64,000 nt of DNA from Paenibacillus sp. FSL R5-0517 (GTDB lineage Bacteria > Bacillota > Bacilli > Paenibacillales > Paenibacillaceae). The notes beneath the pieces were generated by a model. The model was not told where the DNA came from. It made no database searches and saw nothing but the letters and a program-made list of their open reading frames with translations. A program made the translations under genes and the position numbers. The DNA lies in assembly GCF_037974355.1 (NCBI RefSeq), contig NZ_CP150235.1, positions 5,022,001 through 5,086,000 on the forward strand, written 5' to 3'. Positions 34,401 through 42,286 of this stretch are shown here, piece after piece (position 1 is the stretch's first letter; each line of letters begins with the position of its first letter).

Positions 34401-36388
34401 TTGGAGACCCGCAAGGTGCTCTAGCCAAATGGAATACGAGCGAGATGCAGCAAAATGAAGTCTTTAACGCGTACTGGTTCATGCACAGCATGGCTTCTAC
34501 AGGAACACGCACGATGGAAATCTGGGCAGATGATCCGGCAGCAACCGTGTACGAAAAAGACGGCGTCTATACAGCGCAAATCTGGAATCCGTCCGACACT
34601 GTCAAAACAGTGCATTTCTACAATGCCAATGGCGCTTTGGGTTCGGCTACCGTTTATGCCAAAGCGCAAGTAAAGGTTAACCCGCTGGAACATTCCGTTG
34701 TTAAACAGCCGGATGCCTCTCAGGGTGTAGTCTATCTCGATCGGAGCCAATGGACCATTACGGCATCCTCCAGTTCAGAGCCGGTAGAGCGCATGGTCGA
34801 CGGTGATCTGACTACACGCTGGTCATCCGGACAGATCCAGCAGCCCGGCGATTGGCTGCATATTGATCTGGGAAGCGAACAGTCTATGGATACGGTATTC
34901 ATGAACTCCGGCAACAGCGGCGGTGATTATGCTCACGGGTACGAAATCTACGTATCCAAAGATAACGAGAATTGGGGCCAGCCTATCGCAGAGAGCGCTG
35001 GAACATCTCCAAGTCTGTCCGTGGAATTGGGCATGCAAACCGCCCGTTATGTCAAGATTGTATTGACTTCCTCTGCGGACAGCTGGTGGTCTATCTCTGA
35101 ACTCAAGCTTGCCCGATTTGGTAAACTTGACGCAACACCGGACCTCCCACAGCCTGTATCGCTTCCAGATCGCTCTTCATGGATCGTAACCGCCTCCTCT
35201 ACTCAAGGAGCAGATGTGACGGCCAATATGCTGGACGGAAGTTCAAATACCCTATGGACCAATGGGAGGAAACAAATCGAAGGACAATGGATTACCATTG
35301 ATCTTGGCCAAAAGAGTTCTTTCGATGCCATAGAATTGGACCCGGGTCATGCGAAAGACGACTATCCGAGACAGTATCGGATCTATGTCTCGGATGACGG
35401 CGAACACTGGGGCACGTCCATTGCAGGCGGCGAAGGCACGCCTGGACGCATGTCCATCACCTTCCCTGAACAGCAGGCACGTTATGTGAAGGTGGTACAG
35501 ATCGGGAATTCCGATCAATGGTGGTCTATCTCCGAGTTGTTTATTCATCATAATGGAACGGGCAAACAAAAGCGGTTGCTGCCAGACGGCTGGTCCGTGA
35601 CCACTTCCTCCGGAGACGATGCAGCGGCTATACTCGACGGCTCGGACCAAACACGCTGGACCTCCGGTCAGACTCAAACAGGCGGCGAATGGATTCAGAT
35701 TGATCTGGGGGCCTCGCAGCCAGTGAATCGGATTGTGCTGGACAGCGCGCACAGCCGGGAAGACTTTGCTCGCGGTTATGAAGTATTTACTTCCCTGGAT
35801 GGAGAGCAATGGGGGGAAGCCCTGGCTTCGGGTGAAGGATCATATCCGCTGCTTTCTATCCCCTTTGCATCACATGAAGCACGTTATATTAAGGTCGTAC
35901 AGACGGGTACTGATGCTCATTGGTGGTCCGTAGCTGAATTAGAGGTCTATACCGCTGATCAGACGCCCTGGATATCCGGGGAACTGGATCATCTGCTACC
36001 TGCTGAACTGGATCGAACATCATGGACAGCGACTGCCTCCACCTCTGGAGATGTTGTGGCGATGCTCGACGACGATCTGAATTCACGCTGGACCTCTTCA
36101 TCTGGTCAACACGCCGCTCAATGGGTCCAGATTGATCTGGGAAGCAAGCAGAGCTTCAGCCGCTTGACCATGGATTCGGGGAGCAGCAGTAACGATTATG
36201 CTCGCAGTTTCCAGTTATTCACTTCTGATGATGGCGAGCACTGGAATGGAGTTACGGAAGTCCTGGGAACAGAACCCGTCATTTCACATACGTTCTCCAA
36301 ACAAACCGCGCGATACATCAAAATGGTTTTGACCGCGGACACTCCCGAGTGGTGGTGGTCCATTGCCGAGTTAAAACTTTACCATTAA
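31418..36388 (+). CDS. Secreted GH81 endo-beta-1,3-glucanase with six discoidin (F5/8C) domains
   Basis: The 1656-aa protein has a signal peptide (about 1-38), two N-terminal F5/8 type C domains (about 45-180 and 185-330; NTRWESIW and DTRWSSIY calcium-loop landmarks), a GH81 catalytic domain (about 340-1080; NNWWQSILVSDLG, TGLTDHHFTYGYYVFASAV, HSWAGGYADNRSGNNQEAAGEAL with the catalytic acids), and four C-terminal F5/8C domains. Each C-terminal unit carries TRWSSG/TRWTSG-type and WWSISEL landmarks. It cleaves beta-1,3-glucan such as fungal wall glucan or callose; the extra domains probably bind polysaccharide. The start at 31418 has GAAGGAGAG upstream. A terminator follows. Confidence 0.92.
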   Translation: MKVRTSQKGNTRHSYINLMLSVLLLISSIPLWPISKVHAADEEHHLLSLNRPVYSSSSLGGNTADHVVDGNKNTRWESIWQQDPQWIYVDLGAVASISGISIEWENAYASSFDLEVSNDEVHWQSVYSTTKGQGGLNEIEVTAEARYVRLFSHQRAQQAYGISVYEFNVYGTGGANPPPKPAAMNLALGQPVTASSEEIDEPSRSAEDKAKMEKKNYEARNVTDGNPDTRWSSIYKDQEWIVVDLGLIREIGNVSLQWENAFGRAYDIQVSNDAQQWTTLYRELHSNGGRDEIPVYAEARYVKLAGLGRGTTNGYSLYAFDVYEYIEGDAKPVHTIPNIPEPSSVQMGSGSYAVNDITMLQPKNPKNRTADITAPLPSNNWWQSILVSDLGDGNSLVTLPLKSRYTKQGLQLLNPGAGYVSADGGSMDADGEPDLIMTTSNMNPAEVNTKVAGYGDYSSTIIMSDDETAKMNTTFVKGSPFLYNTFDNPDTIIVRSPNITRLFDDQNREIVLKDGESLTADHIGVEITNQDRAPKPQTFKRNYGIFAPEGTVFMKLGNTIKIKLGQSENYLSLATLPSAAELPYYYQHAYAFVTDTQVDYNYNESTSLVTTTFNSVTQTKRAGFSSETLMALFPHQWKLATTPLTELAYPSIRGMMKVSEGNTFTTQDRFYGIIPQFVEPDDPTYSRAQLISYLDQLDADTAGNLMSEDPYWQGKKLHPLALGVLISDQIGDTVRRDHYLSLLRNILTDWYTYSPDEPLHSYYFYYSDEWGTIFPYGSGFGVNTGLTDHHFTYGYYVFASAVLATYDQAFLQDYGDMVDLLIRDYANPSRTDDQFPRLRNFDAYAGHSWAGGYADNRSGNNQEAAGEALFSWVGQYMWGEVTGNKAYRDTGIWGFVTEEKAAEQYWFNYDGDNWLEDYQHATVGHVYGSAYLYGTYFSNEAEHIYGIHWLPPAEWMTYYGRDPQNTKALYNGLIKDLGGQQERTWQHIIWPFQSIGDPQGALAKWNTSEMQQNEVFNAYWFMHSMASTGTRTMEIWADDPAATVYEKDGVYTAQIWNPSDTVKTVHFYNANGALGSATVYAKAQVKVNPLEHSVVKQPDASQGVVYLDRSQWTITASSSSEPVERMVDGDLTTRWSSGQIQQPGDWLHIDLGSEQSMDTVFMNSGNSGGDYAHGYEIYVSKDNENWGQPIAESAGTSPSLSVELGMQTARYVKIVLTSSADSWWSISELKLARFGKLDATPDLPQPVSLPDRSSWIVTASSTQGADVTANMLDGSSNTLWTNGRKQIEGQWITIDLGQKSSFDAIELDPGHAKDDYPRQYRIYVSDDGEHWGTSIAGGEGTPGRMSITFPEQQARYVKVVQIGNSDQWWSISELFIHHNGTGKQKRLLPDGWSVTTSSGDDAAAILDGSDQTRWTSGQTQTGGEWIQIDLGASQPVNRIVLDSAHSREDFARGYEVFTSLDGEQWGEALASGEGSYPLLSIPFASHEARYIKVVQTGTDAHWWSVAELEVYTADQTPWISGELDHLLPAELDRTSWTATASTSGDVVAMLDDDLNSRWTSSSGQHAAQWVQIDLGSKQSFSRLTMDSGSSSNDYARSFQLFTSDDGEHWNGVTEVLGTEPVISHTFSKQTARYIKMVLTADTPEWWWSIAELKLYH

Positions 36389-36404
36389 TGTCATCACGAT
36401 CTGT

Positions 36405-36447
36405 TCAACCACCTCTCTCCCGTTCTTGCGGGACAGGGGTGGTTTTT
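36405..36447 (+). terminator. Terminator of the GH81 gene
   Basis: AACCACC and GGTGGTT outer arms with CCCG/CGGG inner arms are followed by TTTTT. Confidence 0.88.
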
Positions 36448-36562
36448 CTATGCCAAGGATGAAACATACCTCATTCAAACTTCATGTTCCATACATCACC
36501 TCTATAGTAAGATATAGATTAATGTATATTCACTAAATGCTATTCAACAAGGAGTGTTCCGT

Positions 36563-37282
36563 ATGAAAAATATAATTGTCTTTGGTGCAAGCAAGGGATT
36601 GGGTGACGCATTCGTTAGAGGTGTGCCACAGTCCGGTGATAAAGTCTGGGTGGTTTCCCGCAGCAAGCCGGAAAGTCTGAACGTAGAGGATGGCGTCCAG
36701 CGAATATGGATTCAGGCCGATCTTTCCGAACTTCAGGCCGCGGAGCATATTGCCAACCAGCTTCAAGGCGAGACGTTGGATGTGCTTATTTATAACGTGG
36801 GGATCTGGGAGAAGGAAGGATTTGAAGAGCACTATACGTTTGATCGGGATGAACCCGCAGATATCAGTCAACTTATTCATGTGAATGTGACCTCAACGAT
36901 TGTATGTATACAGGCTTTACTGCCTCATCTTCGCCAGTCAGAGGCAGGCAAGATCATCCTGATCGGTTCAACAGCCGGTTTGAGCAATGCAGGCAACAGC
37001 CAGGTTTCATTTGTCGCCTCCAAATTTGCCATACGGGGTGTTACGGAAGCTCTAAGAGAGCATACGAGAGAGGACCGCATCGCGGTGACATGTATCAACC
37101 CGGGAGAACTGGCGGCAGCGATTCCTTATGAAGACGGAATGGAACGTGCACTCGCCGAGTATGACGGAACCCGTATTCCCTTACAGGATATGGTCGCCGT
37201 CGTTCGATGTATTATCAGCTTATCCAAGGCGGCCTGCGTGAAAGAGATCAACATACCCGCATTAACGGATATGAACACTTAG
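36563..37282 (+). CDS. Atypical SDR family protein
   Basis: The 239-aa product has the Rossmann cofactor loop FGASKGLGDAF and the overall SDR fold, but two active-site positions are altered: the NNAG motif reads YNVG and the YxxxK motif reads FVASK, so the catalytic Tyr is Phe (codon TTT) while the Lys is kept. This predicts loss or strong change of classical dehydrogenase activity; it could bind nucleotide as a sensor or use another residue. ATG 36563 has AAGGAG upstream. It lies between the GH81 gene and a convergent leucine-rich-repeat gene. Confidence 0.82.
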   Translation: MKNIIVFGASKGLGDAFVRGVPQSGDKVWVVSRSKPESLNVEDGVQRIWIQADLSELQAAEHIANQLQGETLDVLIYNVGIWEKEGFEEHYTFDRDEPADISQLIHVNVTSTIVCIQALLPHLRQSEAGKIILIGSTAGLSNAGNSQVSFVASKFAIRGVTEALREHTREDRIAVTCINPGELAAAIPYEDGMERALAEYDGTRIPLQDMVAVVRCIISLSKAACVKEINIPALTDMNT

Positions 37283-37361
37283 ATAGCGATGACATCTGCC
37301 CGCACAACCGGTTCGTTCAGTGCGGGTTCGCTATGTATACATACGCTGGACTGAAGACCGT

Positions 37362-38390
37362 CTACATTAATACATGCGACAAGTGTGCAATGCCTATGGA
37401 ATTCATGCGTTCATGCTCAGGAATATTTTCATATAACAAATTCGACTTTCCTGCCTTGGCCAGGTGATCACGCATAGCGGCAATCCGTCCTTTGTTCACA
37501 CCAATATAACGAAAATCAATTTGGCGCAAGTGCTCCAGCTCGGTCAGTCCAGCAAAAGAATTCGCCTTGAGCGCCGTATTTATCTCCTTTAGTTCAATAG
37601 ATTCCAAAGTGCCGGCTGTCCATAGATGTTCGGTATCCCGCAACGATTTCATATAGTCCAGTTCGAGCTGTCTGAGGCAGGTCATCTGGGAAAAGTCGCA
37701 TAACTGCTCCAGCTTGGGCAAGGACAGATGCAGATACTCTAGCCCATGCATCTGTTCGATTCCCTGAACACTCGTCAGCTTGCGAACAGAGCTTAGCTTC
37801 AACATCGAGATAGTTGACTCTGTCAATACATCCAGTCCACCTTTTAACTCGCCATGATCCAGGGACAGATATTGAAGCATGGGCAGTTCAGCCAACACAT
37901 CGAGTGATTCAATAGAGCAGTTCAGAATGATGGTGTTGAGACTTAGGCATGTTGCAATGGAAGCAAAATCTTTGAATTTGCCGCGGAGTTCAAGAAAGGT
38001 TAGTTGGTTGTAGTGTTCAATAAAATTGAGCCGGGTTGCCTTTGCAGGTGAAATCAACCTTAGAAACTGCAGTTGCTTCATCGCACCCAAAATCGTCAAA
38101 TCCTGTGCCTGCGAAAGATCAAGCTGCAAGGCAGACACATGCTTCAATTGGGCAAGTCGCCCCAAAAATCCTGATGAATATCCCCCTTTAGGGTCCACAT
38201 GCGATATGTGTAAAATTAGATCTGGGCGGGCAAAGAACACTTTGGCATCTAGCTCGGCAAGGTCCTCGTATGTATCCGCGTCGACGCGAAAATGAACCGT
38301 TGCTCTGCGGCGCAACAGATGCACCGCCTGGTGCATCTTTTCGGCATTCCATGGAGCCCCTTGTATCGAAGCGTGCCATACTTCACTCAC
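37362..38390 (-). CDS. Leucine-rich-repeat protein
   Basis: The 342-aa cytoplasmic protein has a non-repeat N-terminal part (about 1-70) and about ten irregular LRR units of 20-24 residues (for example LKHVSALQLDLSQAQDLTILGAMKQLQFLRLIS, MLQYLSLDHGELKGGLDVL, LRQLELDYMKSLRDTEHL). Start is GTG with AAAAAGGGGGATT upstream. LRR folds bind proteins; there is no signal peptide or transmembrane segment. Function unknown. Confidence 0.8.
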   Translation of the reverse strand: MSEVWHASIQGAPWNAEKMHQAVHLLRRRATVHFRVDADTYEDLAELDAKVFFARPDLILHISHVDPKGGYSSGFLGRLAQLKHVSALQLDLSQAQDLTILGAMKQLQFLRLISPAKATRLNFIEHYNQLTFLELRGKFKDFASIATCLSLNTIILNCSIESLDVLAELPMLQYLSLDHGELKGGLDVLTESTISMLKLSSVRKLTSVQGIEQMHGLEYLHLSLPKLEQLCDFSQMTCLRQLELDYMKSLRDTEHLWTAGTLESIELKEINTALKANSFAGLTELEHLRQIDFRYIGVNKGRIAAMRDHLAKAGKSNLLYENIPEHERMNSIGIAHLSHVLM

Positions 38391-38576
38391 AGATAATCCC
38401 CCTTTTTACACCCCTATAGTTCCAATTAATTCCATTATAAACAACATTACCTGGATGAACCACTACTGAACCCGGTTTTTCATTCCTATTCTCTTTTCAA
38501 CCCTTCCTTTCATTTTCCTCATCTTCTAGTCCCTTTCCTTCCTGTTGCTTTCAATATTAATCGACAGAAATCTACA

Positions 38577-38600
38577 TAAAACTATAGGATATGCCGACAT
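38577..38600 (+). promoter_or_regulatory. Possible sigma-D-type promoter of the chemoreceptor gene
   Basis: GCCGACAT at 38593-38600 is close to the sigma-D -10 (GCCGATAT) and a TAAA lies upstream, but the spacing is 12 bp rather than about 15, so the match is incomplete. Chemoreceptor genes are commonly sigma-D dependent. Confidence 0.25.
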
Positions 38601-38649
38601 ATAACTTAGGCGTTTTGAGCTTTTTATTACTCATCTGGGGAGATGGAAT

Positions 38650-40725
38650 ATGTCGAACATGTTGAATAAGTGGGGTAAAAAGGGAGCACGGACATCCAGT
38701 ATGGCAAATACGTTGTCCATTGTGCTGCTCGTCATCATCGTAGTCGTCTTTTCCGTGCTGGGAACTTTTATGTTCGCAAGCACACGAAACATTCTGGTAA
38801 AGCAGCAGGAATCCATGCTCCAGACCAAGACACAGGCTATTGTTAGTGAATTTGATGCGCTATTCAAAGAAAAGGGCGCGCTGGTCAAACAAATGTCCAC
38901 CAACACATTATTTAAGCAATACATAGAAACAACCGCATCTGCAGCAGATGCGGCAAGTTCAACCTACGCTGCTGAAACACAGGCGACACTGGCTGAAATT
39001 GTTAAAGCAGAGCCCTCATTTGCCGATGCTTGGGTCGCGGGTCTGGATGGAAAAGGTTTTTGGATTCAAAATGATGGTGTCGTCTCTGCTCCGGACTTTG
39101 ATATCCAGTCACGTCCATACTACAAGCCTGTTACCGGTGCAGACGGGCTTTATTTCTCCGATCCGTACATTGACGTTGCAGCAGGCGACGTACTTATGGG
39201 AATCTTTTATCCCATCAAAGACGACAACAATAACATGATCGGCTTCGCTGCAGCGGATATTGCGTTTAAGGATATTCCAGCCATCATGGAGAGTTATTCG
39301 CTTGGTAGCACGGGCTATTCCATGCTGCTGTCCAAGAGCGGGGAAATTCTGTACCATCCTGATCAAGAGAAGGTGCTGAAGGAGAACATCCTGGACAGTA
39401 CGGGGGACATGGGGGAGATCGGCAAGAAAATGCTTGCCGGCGAACACGGCATACAGCTTATGAATGACAATGGGGAGCGTCGCTATATCGGCTACGCTAC
39501 CAGCAAGGATACGGGATGGTCCGTTGGTCTGACGATAACAGAGAAAGAAGTACTGGGTGAATTAAAAACTTTCACGTGGATTACGCTTGGCGGTTTTGCT
39601 GCAGCCACTCTTCTGCTTGTGATTATCTGTTATATTACCCTTCGCCGTCTGTTACGCTCCATACCACAACTGCTGGCCAAGATCAAACAGATTGAACAAG
39701 GTGACCTCACCGTGATACTGGATATCAAATCCAATAATGAAATTGGACAGATCGCCACAGGTTTGAATTCCATGGTACAAAAAATTCAAGGTATGCTGCA
39801 AATGGTCGGCAACTCAGCGCAAATTCTGAACCAGTCGTCGAATGATCTGCAAGCCATCTCCTCACGAACGGCTGTGACCATGAATGACACATCGACAGCG
39901 ATTAACGAGATTGCCAATGCCACGAATTATCAGTCCATTGAAACGGAAAATATCTTACGCAAAACAGGCTCGTTATCCAGCCAAATCGATGAAATTGCCA
40001 CCGATACACAGGCTATGGGGACGGTCGTACAGACATCTGCCGATCAAAGCAGCCAAGGTCTTGCGGTCGTGGAGCAATTATCGAAATGGTCGGAGGAAAA
40101 TCATCAGTCCACCCAAGCGGTATCCTCTATTATTCAGGAGATTGATCTGAGCCGGAATGAAATATCCAGTTTTGTAGATACGGTTAAACAGATTGCCTCT
40201 CAGACGAACCTGCTCGCCTTGAATGCCTCCATTGAAGCCGCACGTGCTGGCGAACATGGAAGAGGATTTGCCGTTGTTGCCGAAGAGGTTCGCAAACTTG
40301 CAGAACAGACCGCTCAGGCAACAGAGGAAATTAACAAAAAAGTGAATATGATTGAAGAGAAAACAACCCTGTCGGTTGAACATACTATGCGCGGTATGAA
40401 GATTGCGGAGGAAAATGCCAAATCCGTCGAAGATACCAAGCATGTATTCTTCAGCATTAACCAAGACCTGAAAGATCTACAGCAGCGTATGATGCAGATT
40501 ACCAACAACACCTCCAATGTACACAAACACAAAGATGAGATATTCCAGGCACTGGAGATTATTTCTTCCACCACAGAGGAGAACTCGGCATCGACGGAAG
40601 AAGTAAGCGCCAGCACGCAGGAGCAGCTGGATAGTATTGAACAGGTAGCTGATCTGTCGAAACAGTTGAACCAGCTATCTGGCAAACTGCAAGAGGAATT
40701 GAGCCAGTTTAAAGTGAAGTCATGA
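38650..40725 (+). CDS. Methyl-accepting chemotaxis protein (dCache sensor)
   Basis: The 691-aa receptor has a first membrane segment (about 22-45), an extracytoplasmic dCache sensor (about 50-300; [59 protein letters not shown]), a second membrane segment (about 310-332), a HAMP domain, and a long signalling coiled coil whose hairpin tip reads [39 protein letters not shown]. It relays ligand binding to CheA/CheW. AGATGGA lies upstream of the ATG. The ligand is unknown, though many dCache domains bind amino acids. Confidence 0.93.
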   Translation: MSNMLNKWGKKGARTSSMANTLSIVLLVIIVVVFSVLGTFMFASTRNILVKQQESMLQTKTQAIVSEFDALFKEKGALVKQMSTNTLFKQYIETTASAADAASSTYAAETQATLAEIVKAEPSFADAWVAGLDGKGFWIQNDGVVSAPDFDIQSRPYYKPVTGADGLYFSDPYIDVAAGDVLMGIFYPIKDDNNNMIGFAAADIAFKDIPAIMESYSLGSTGYSMLLSKSGEILYHPDQEKVLKENILDSTGDMGEIGKKMLAGEHGIQLMNDNGERRYIGYATSKDTGWSVGLTITEKEVLGELKTFTWITLGGFAAATLLLVIICYITLRRLLRSIPQLLAKIKQIEQGDLTVILDIKSNNEIGQIATGLNSMVQKIQGMLQMVGNSAQILNQSSNDLQAISSRTAVTMNDTSTAINEIANATNYQSIETENILRKTGSLSSQIDEIATDTQAMGTVVQTSADQSSQGLAVVEQLSKWSEENHQSTQAVSSIIQEIDLSRNEISSFVDTVKQIASQTNLLALNASIEAARAGEHGRGFAVVAEEVRKLAEQTAQATEEINKKVNMIEEKTTLSVEHTMRGMKIAEENAKSVEDTKHVFFSINQDLKDLQQRMMQITNNTSNVHKHKDEIFQALEIISSTTEENSASTEEVSASTQEQLDSIEQVADLSKQLNQLSGKLQEELSQFKVKS

Positions 40726-40819
40726 TCCACAGGCGTTCCCCTGCTCTTCTCTTTTCGTCGCTGTCCATTTATTATTAATGAATATGTGTACGAAGAGGAT
40801 TGGAGGCTGAATCATCATC

Positions 40820-41992
40820 ATGAACTTTGCCAGACGAATGGATCATTTCAACGAAGGAATTTTCACACGGCTACTGGAGATCAAACGCCGCAGACTGGAG
40901 AACGGACAGCCGGTTATTGATCTCAGTGTGGGCACGCCAAATATCCCACCTGCGCAGCATATTATAACTGCACTATGCGAGGCCGCAGCTGATCCGGCTA
41001 ATTATATATATGCAGTGAATGATCAGAGTGAGTTGCTGCAAGCTGCTAGCGATTGGTACAAGCAGCGCTATCAGGTCGAGCTGGACCCGGCATCACAGAT
41101 CTGTTCCTTGCTCGGTTCACAGGAAGGGCTGGCACATATATCCCTCTCCATTGTAGATGAAGGTGATCTGGTGCTGGTTCCTGACCCCTGCTATCCCGTC
41201 TTCGCGGATGGACCGCTACTGGCAGGTGCTGAACTGTATTATATGTCGCAAAAAGAAGAAAACGGGTATGTTATTCAACTTCAGGATATACCGGAAGATA
41301 TCGCCCATCGTGCGAAATTCATGCTGGTCTCCTATCCTAACAATCCAACAACCGCAATGGCACCGGATCAGTTCTATCTGGACCTGATTGCCTTCGCCAA
41401 AAAGTATGATATTATCGTGCTTCACGATAATGCTTACAGTGAACTCGTATTTGATGGAAAGTCTTGCGGAAGCTTCCTCGCGTTCCCTGGCGCCATGGAC
41501 GTTGGTGTGGAATTCAATTCCTTATCCAAGACCTATGGCCTGGCCGGAGCTCGAATCGGCTTCTGTGTGGGTAATACAACCATGGTTTCCATGTTGAAAA
41601 AGCTAAAATCCAATATGGATTACGGGATGTTTCTGCCGATCCAAAAAGCAGCAATTGCTGCCATTACCGGCGATCAATCCGAGGTTGAACGGGTCAGAGC
41701 GATATACGAACAGCGCCGAGACATCCTCTGTGAAGGCTTCAGCCAACTCGGTTGGCCTATTGCCAAACCGGAAGCAACCATGTTTGTCTGGAGTCGCATT
41801 CCGGCTCACTACGACAGCTCAGAGCAATTTGCCATGGATCTGGTCACACATGCGGGTGTCATTGCAACCCCAGGCAGTGCCTTTGGTCCTTCAGGCGAAG
41901 GTTATGTTCGATTCGCGCTTGTTCAGGAGGTTGAAGTACTGCAGCAAGCTGTGGAATCCGTCAATCACAGCGGGATTTTGAAATCCAGCTAA
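40820..41992 (+). CDS. Class I/II PLP-dependent aminotransferase
   Basis: The 390-aa enzyme is a fold-type I aminotransferase similar to the LL-diaminopimelate aminotransferase/AspC-like group: DLSVGTPNIPP, SYPNNPTTAM, LHDNAYSELVFDG, and the PLP-Lys in FNSLSKTYGLAGARIGF, with the substrate Arg in GYVRFALV. GGAGG precedes the ATG by about 10 bp. It transfers an amino group between an amino acid and a 2-oxo acid; the exact substrate is not readable. It follows the chemoreceptor by 94 bp and ends at an unusually long hairpin. Confidence 0.9.
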   Translation: MNFARRMDHFNEGIFTRLLEIKRRRLENGQPVIDLSVGTPNIPPAQHIITALCEAAADPANYIYAVNDQSELLQAASDWYKQRYQVELDPASQICSLLGSQEGLAHISLSIVDEGDLVLVPDPCYPVFADGPLLAGAELYYMSQKEENGYVIQLQDIPEDIAHRAKFMLVSYPNNPTTAMAPDQFYLDLIAFAKKYDIIVLHDNAYSELVFDGKSCGSFLAFPGAMDVGVEFNSLSKTYGLAGARIGFCVGNTTMVSMLKKLKSNMDYGMFLPIQKAAIAAITGDQSEVERVRAIYEQRRDILCEGFSQLGWPIAKPEATMFVWSRIPAHYDSSEQFAMDLVTHAGVIATPGSAFGPSGEGYVRFALVQEVEVLQQAVESVNHSGILKSS

Positions 41993-42023
41993 CAGGAGCA
42001 TCGTTAACATGTGCTCAACCATC

Positions 42024-42104
42024 AATCCCCTCATGGTCTACAGAGAGTATGAGCTTCACGTTTGATACGTGATCTCAACTTCTTGAAGACCTGAGGGGAT
42101 TTTG
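42024..42104 (+). terminator. Long three-part hairpin after the aminotransferase gene
   Basis: Arms AATCCCCTCA-GGTCT and AGACC-TGAGGGGATT enclose a second stem (TGAG..CACGT / ACGTG..CTCA) and end in TTTTG. At about 80 nt it is larger than a usual terminator and could be a processed 3' RNA. Confidence 0.75.
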
Positions 42105-42245
42105 TCATTTGGTGCGGGACCAGACATTCATTGGATGGATGCTACTTGTGTGTGCCTTCCAGGGTCCGACAAACCATTATTGATAAACCTCAGTTGTCAG
42201 TTCAACGGGATTCTAAGCTGGCAGCTAAATGTTGCCAAGGTATAG

Positions 42246-42277
42246 CCAAAAGCCTGCTCGGGGAGCAGGCTTTTGGT
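42246..42277 (-). terminator. Terminator of the siderophore permease operon
   Basis: CCAAAAGCCTGCTC and GAGCAGGCTTTTGG form a perfect 14-bp stem with a GG centre. It lies just after the stop of the permease gene and has T-runs within the stem on both strands. Confidence 0.85.
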
Positions 42278-42286
42278 TTCAATCAT

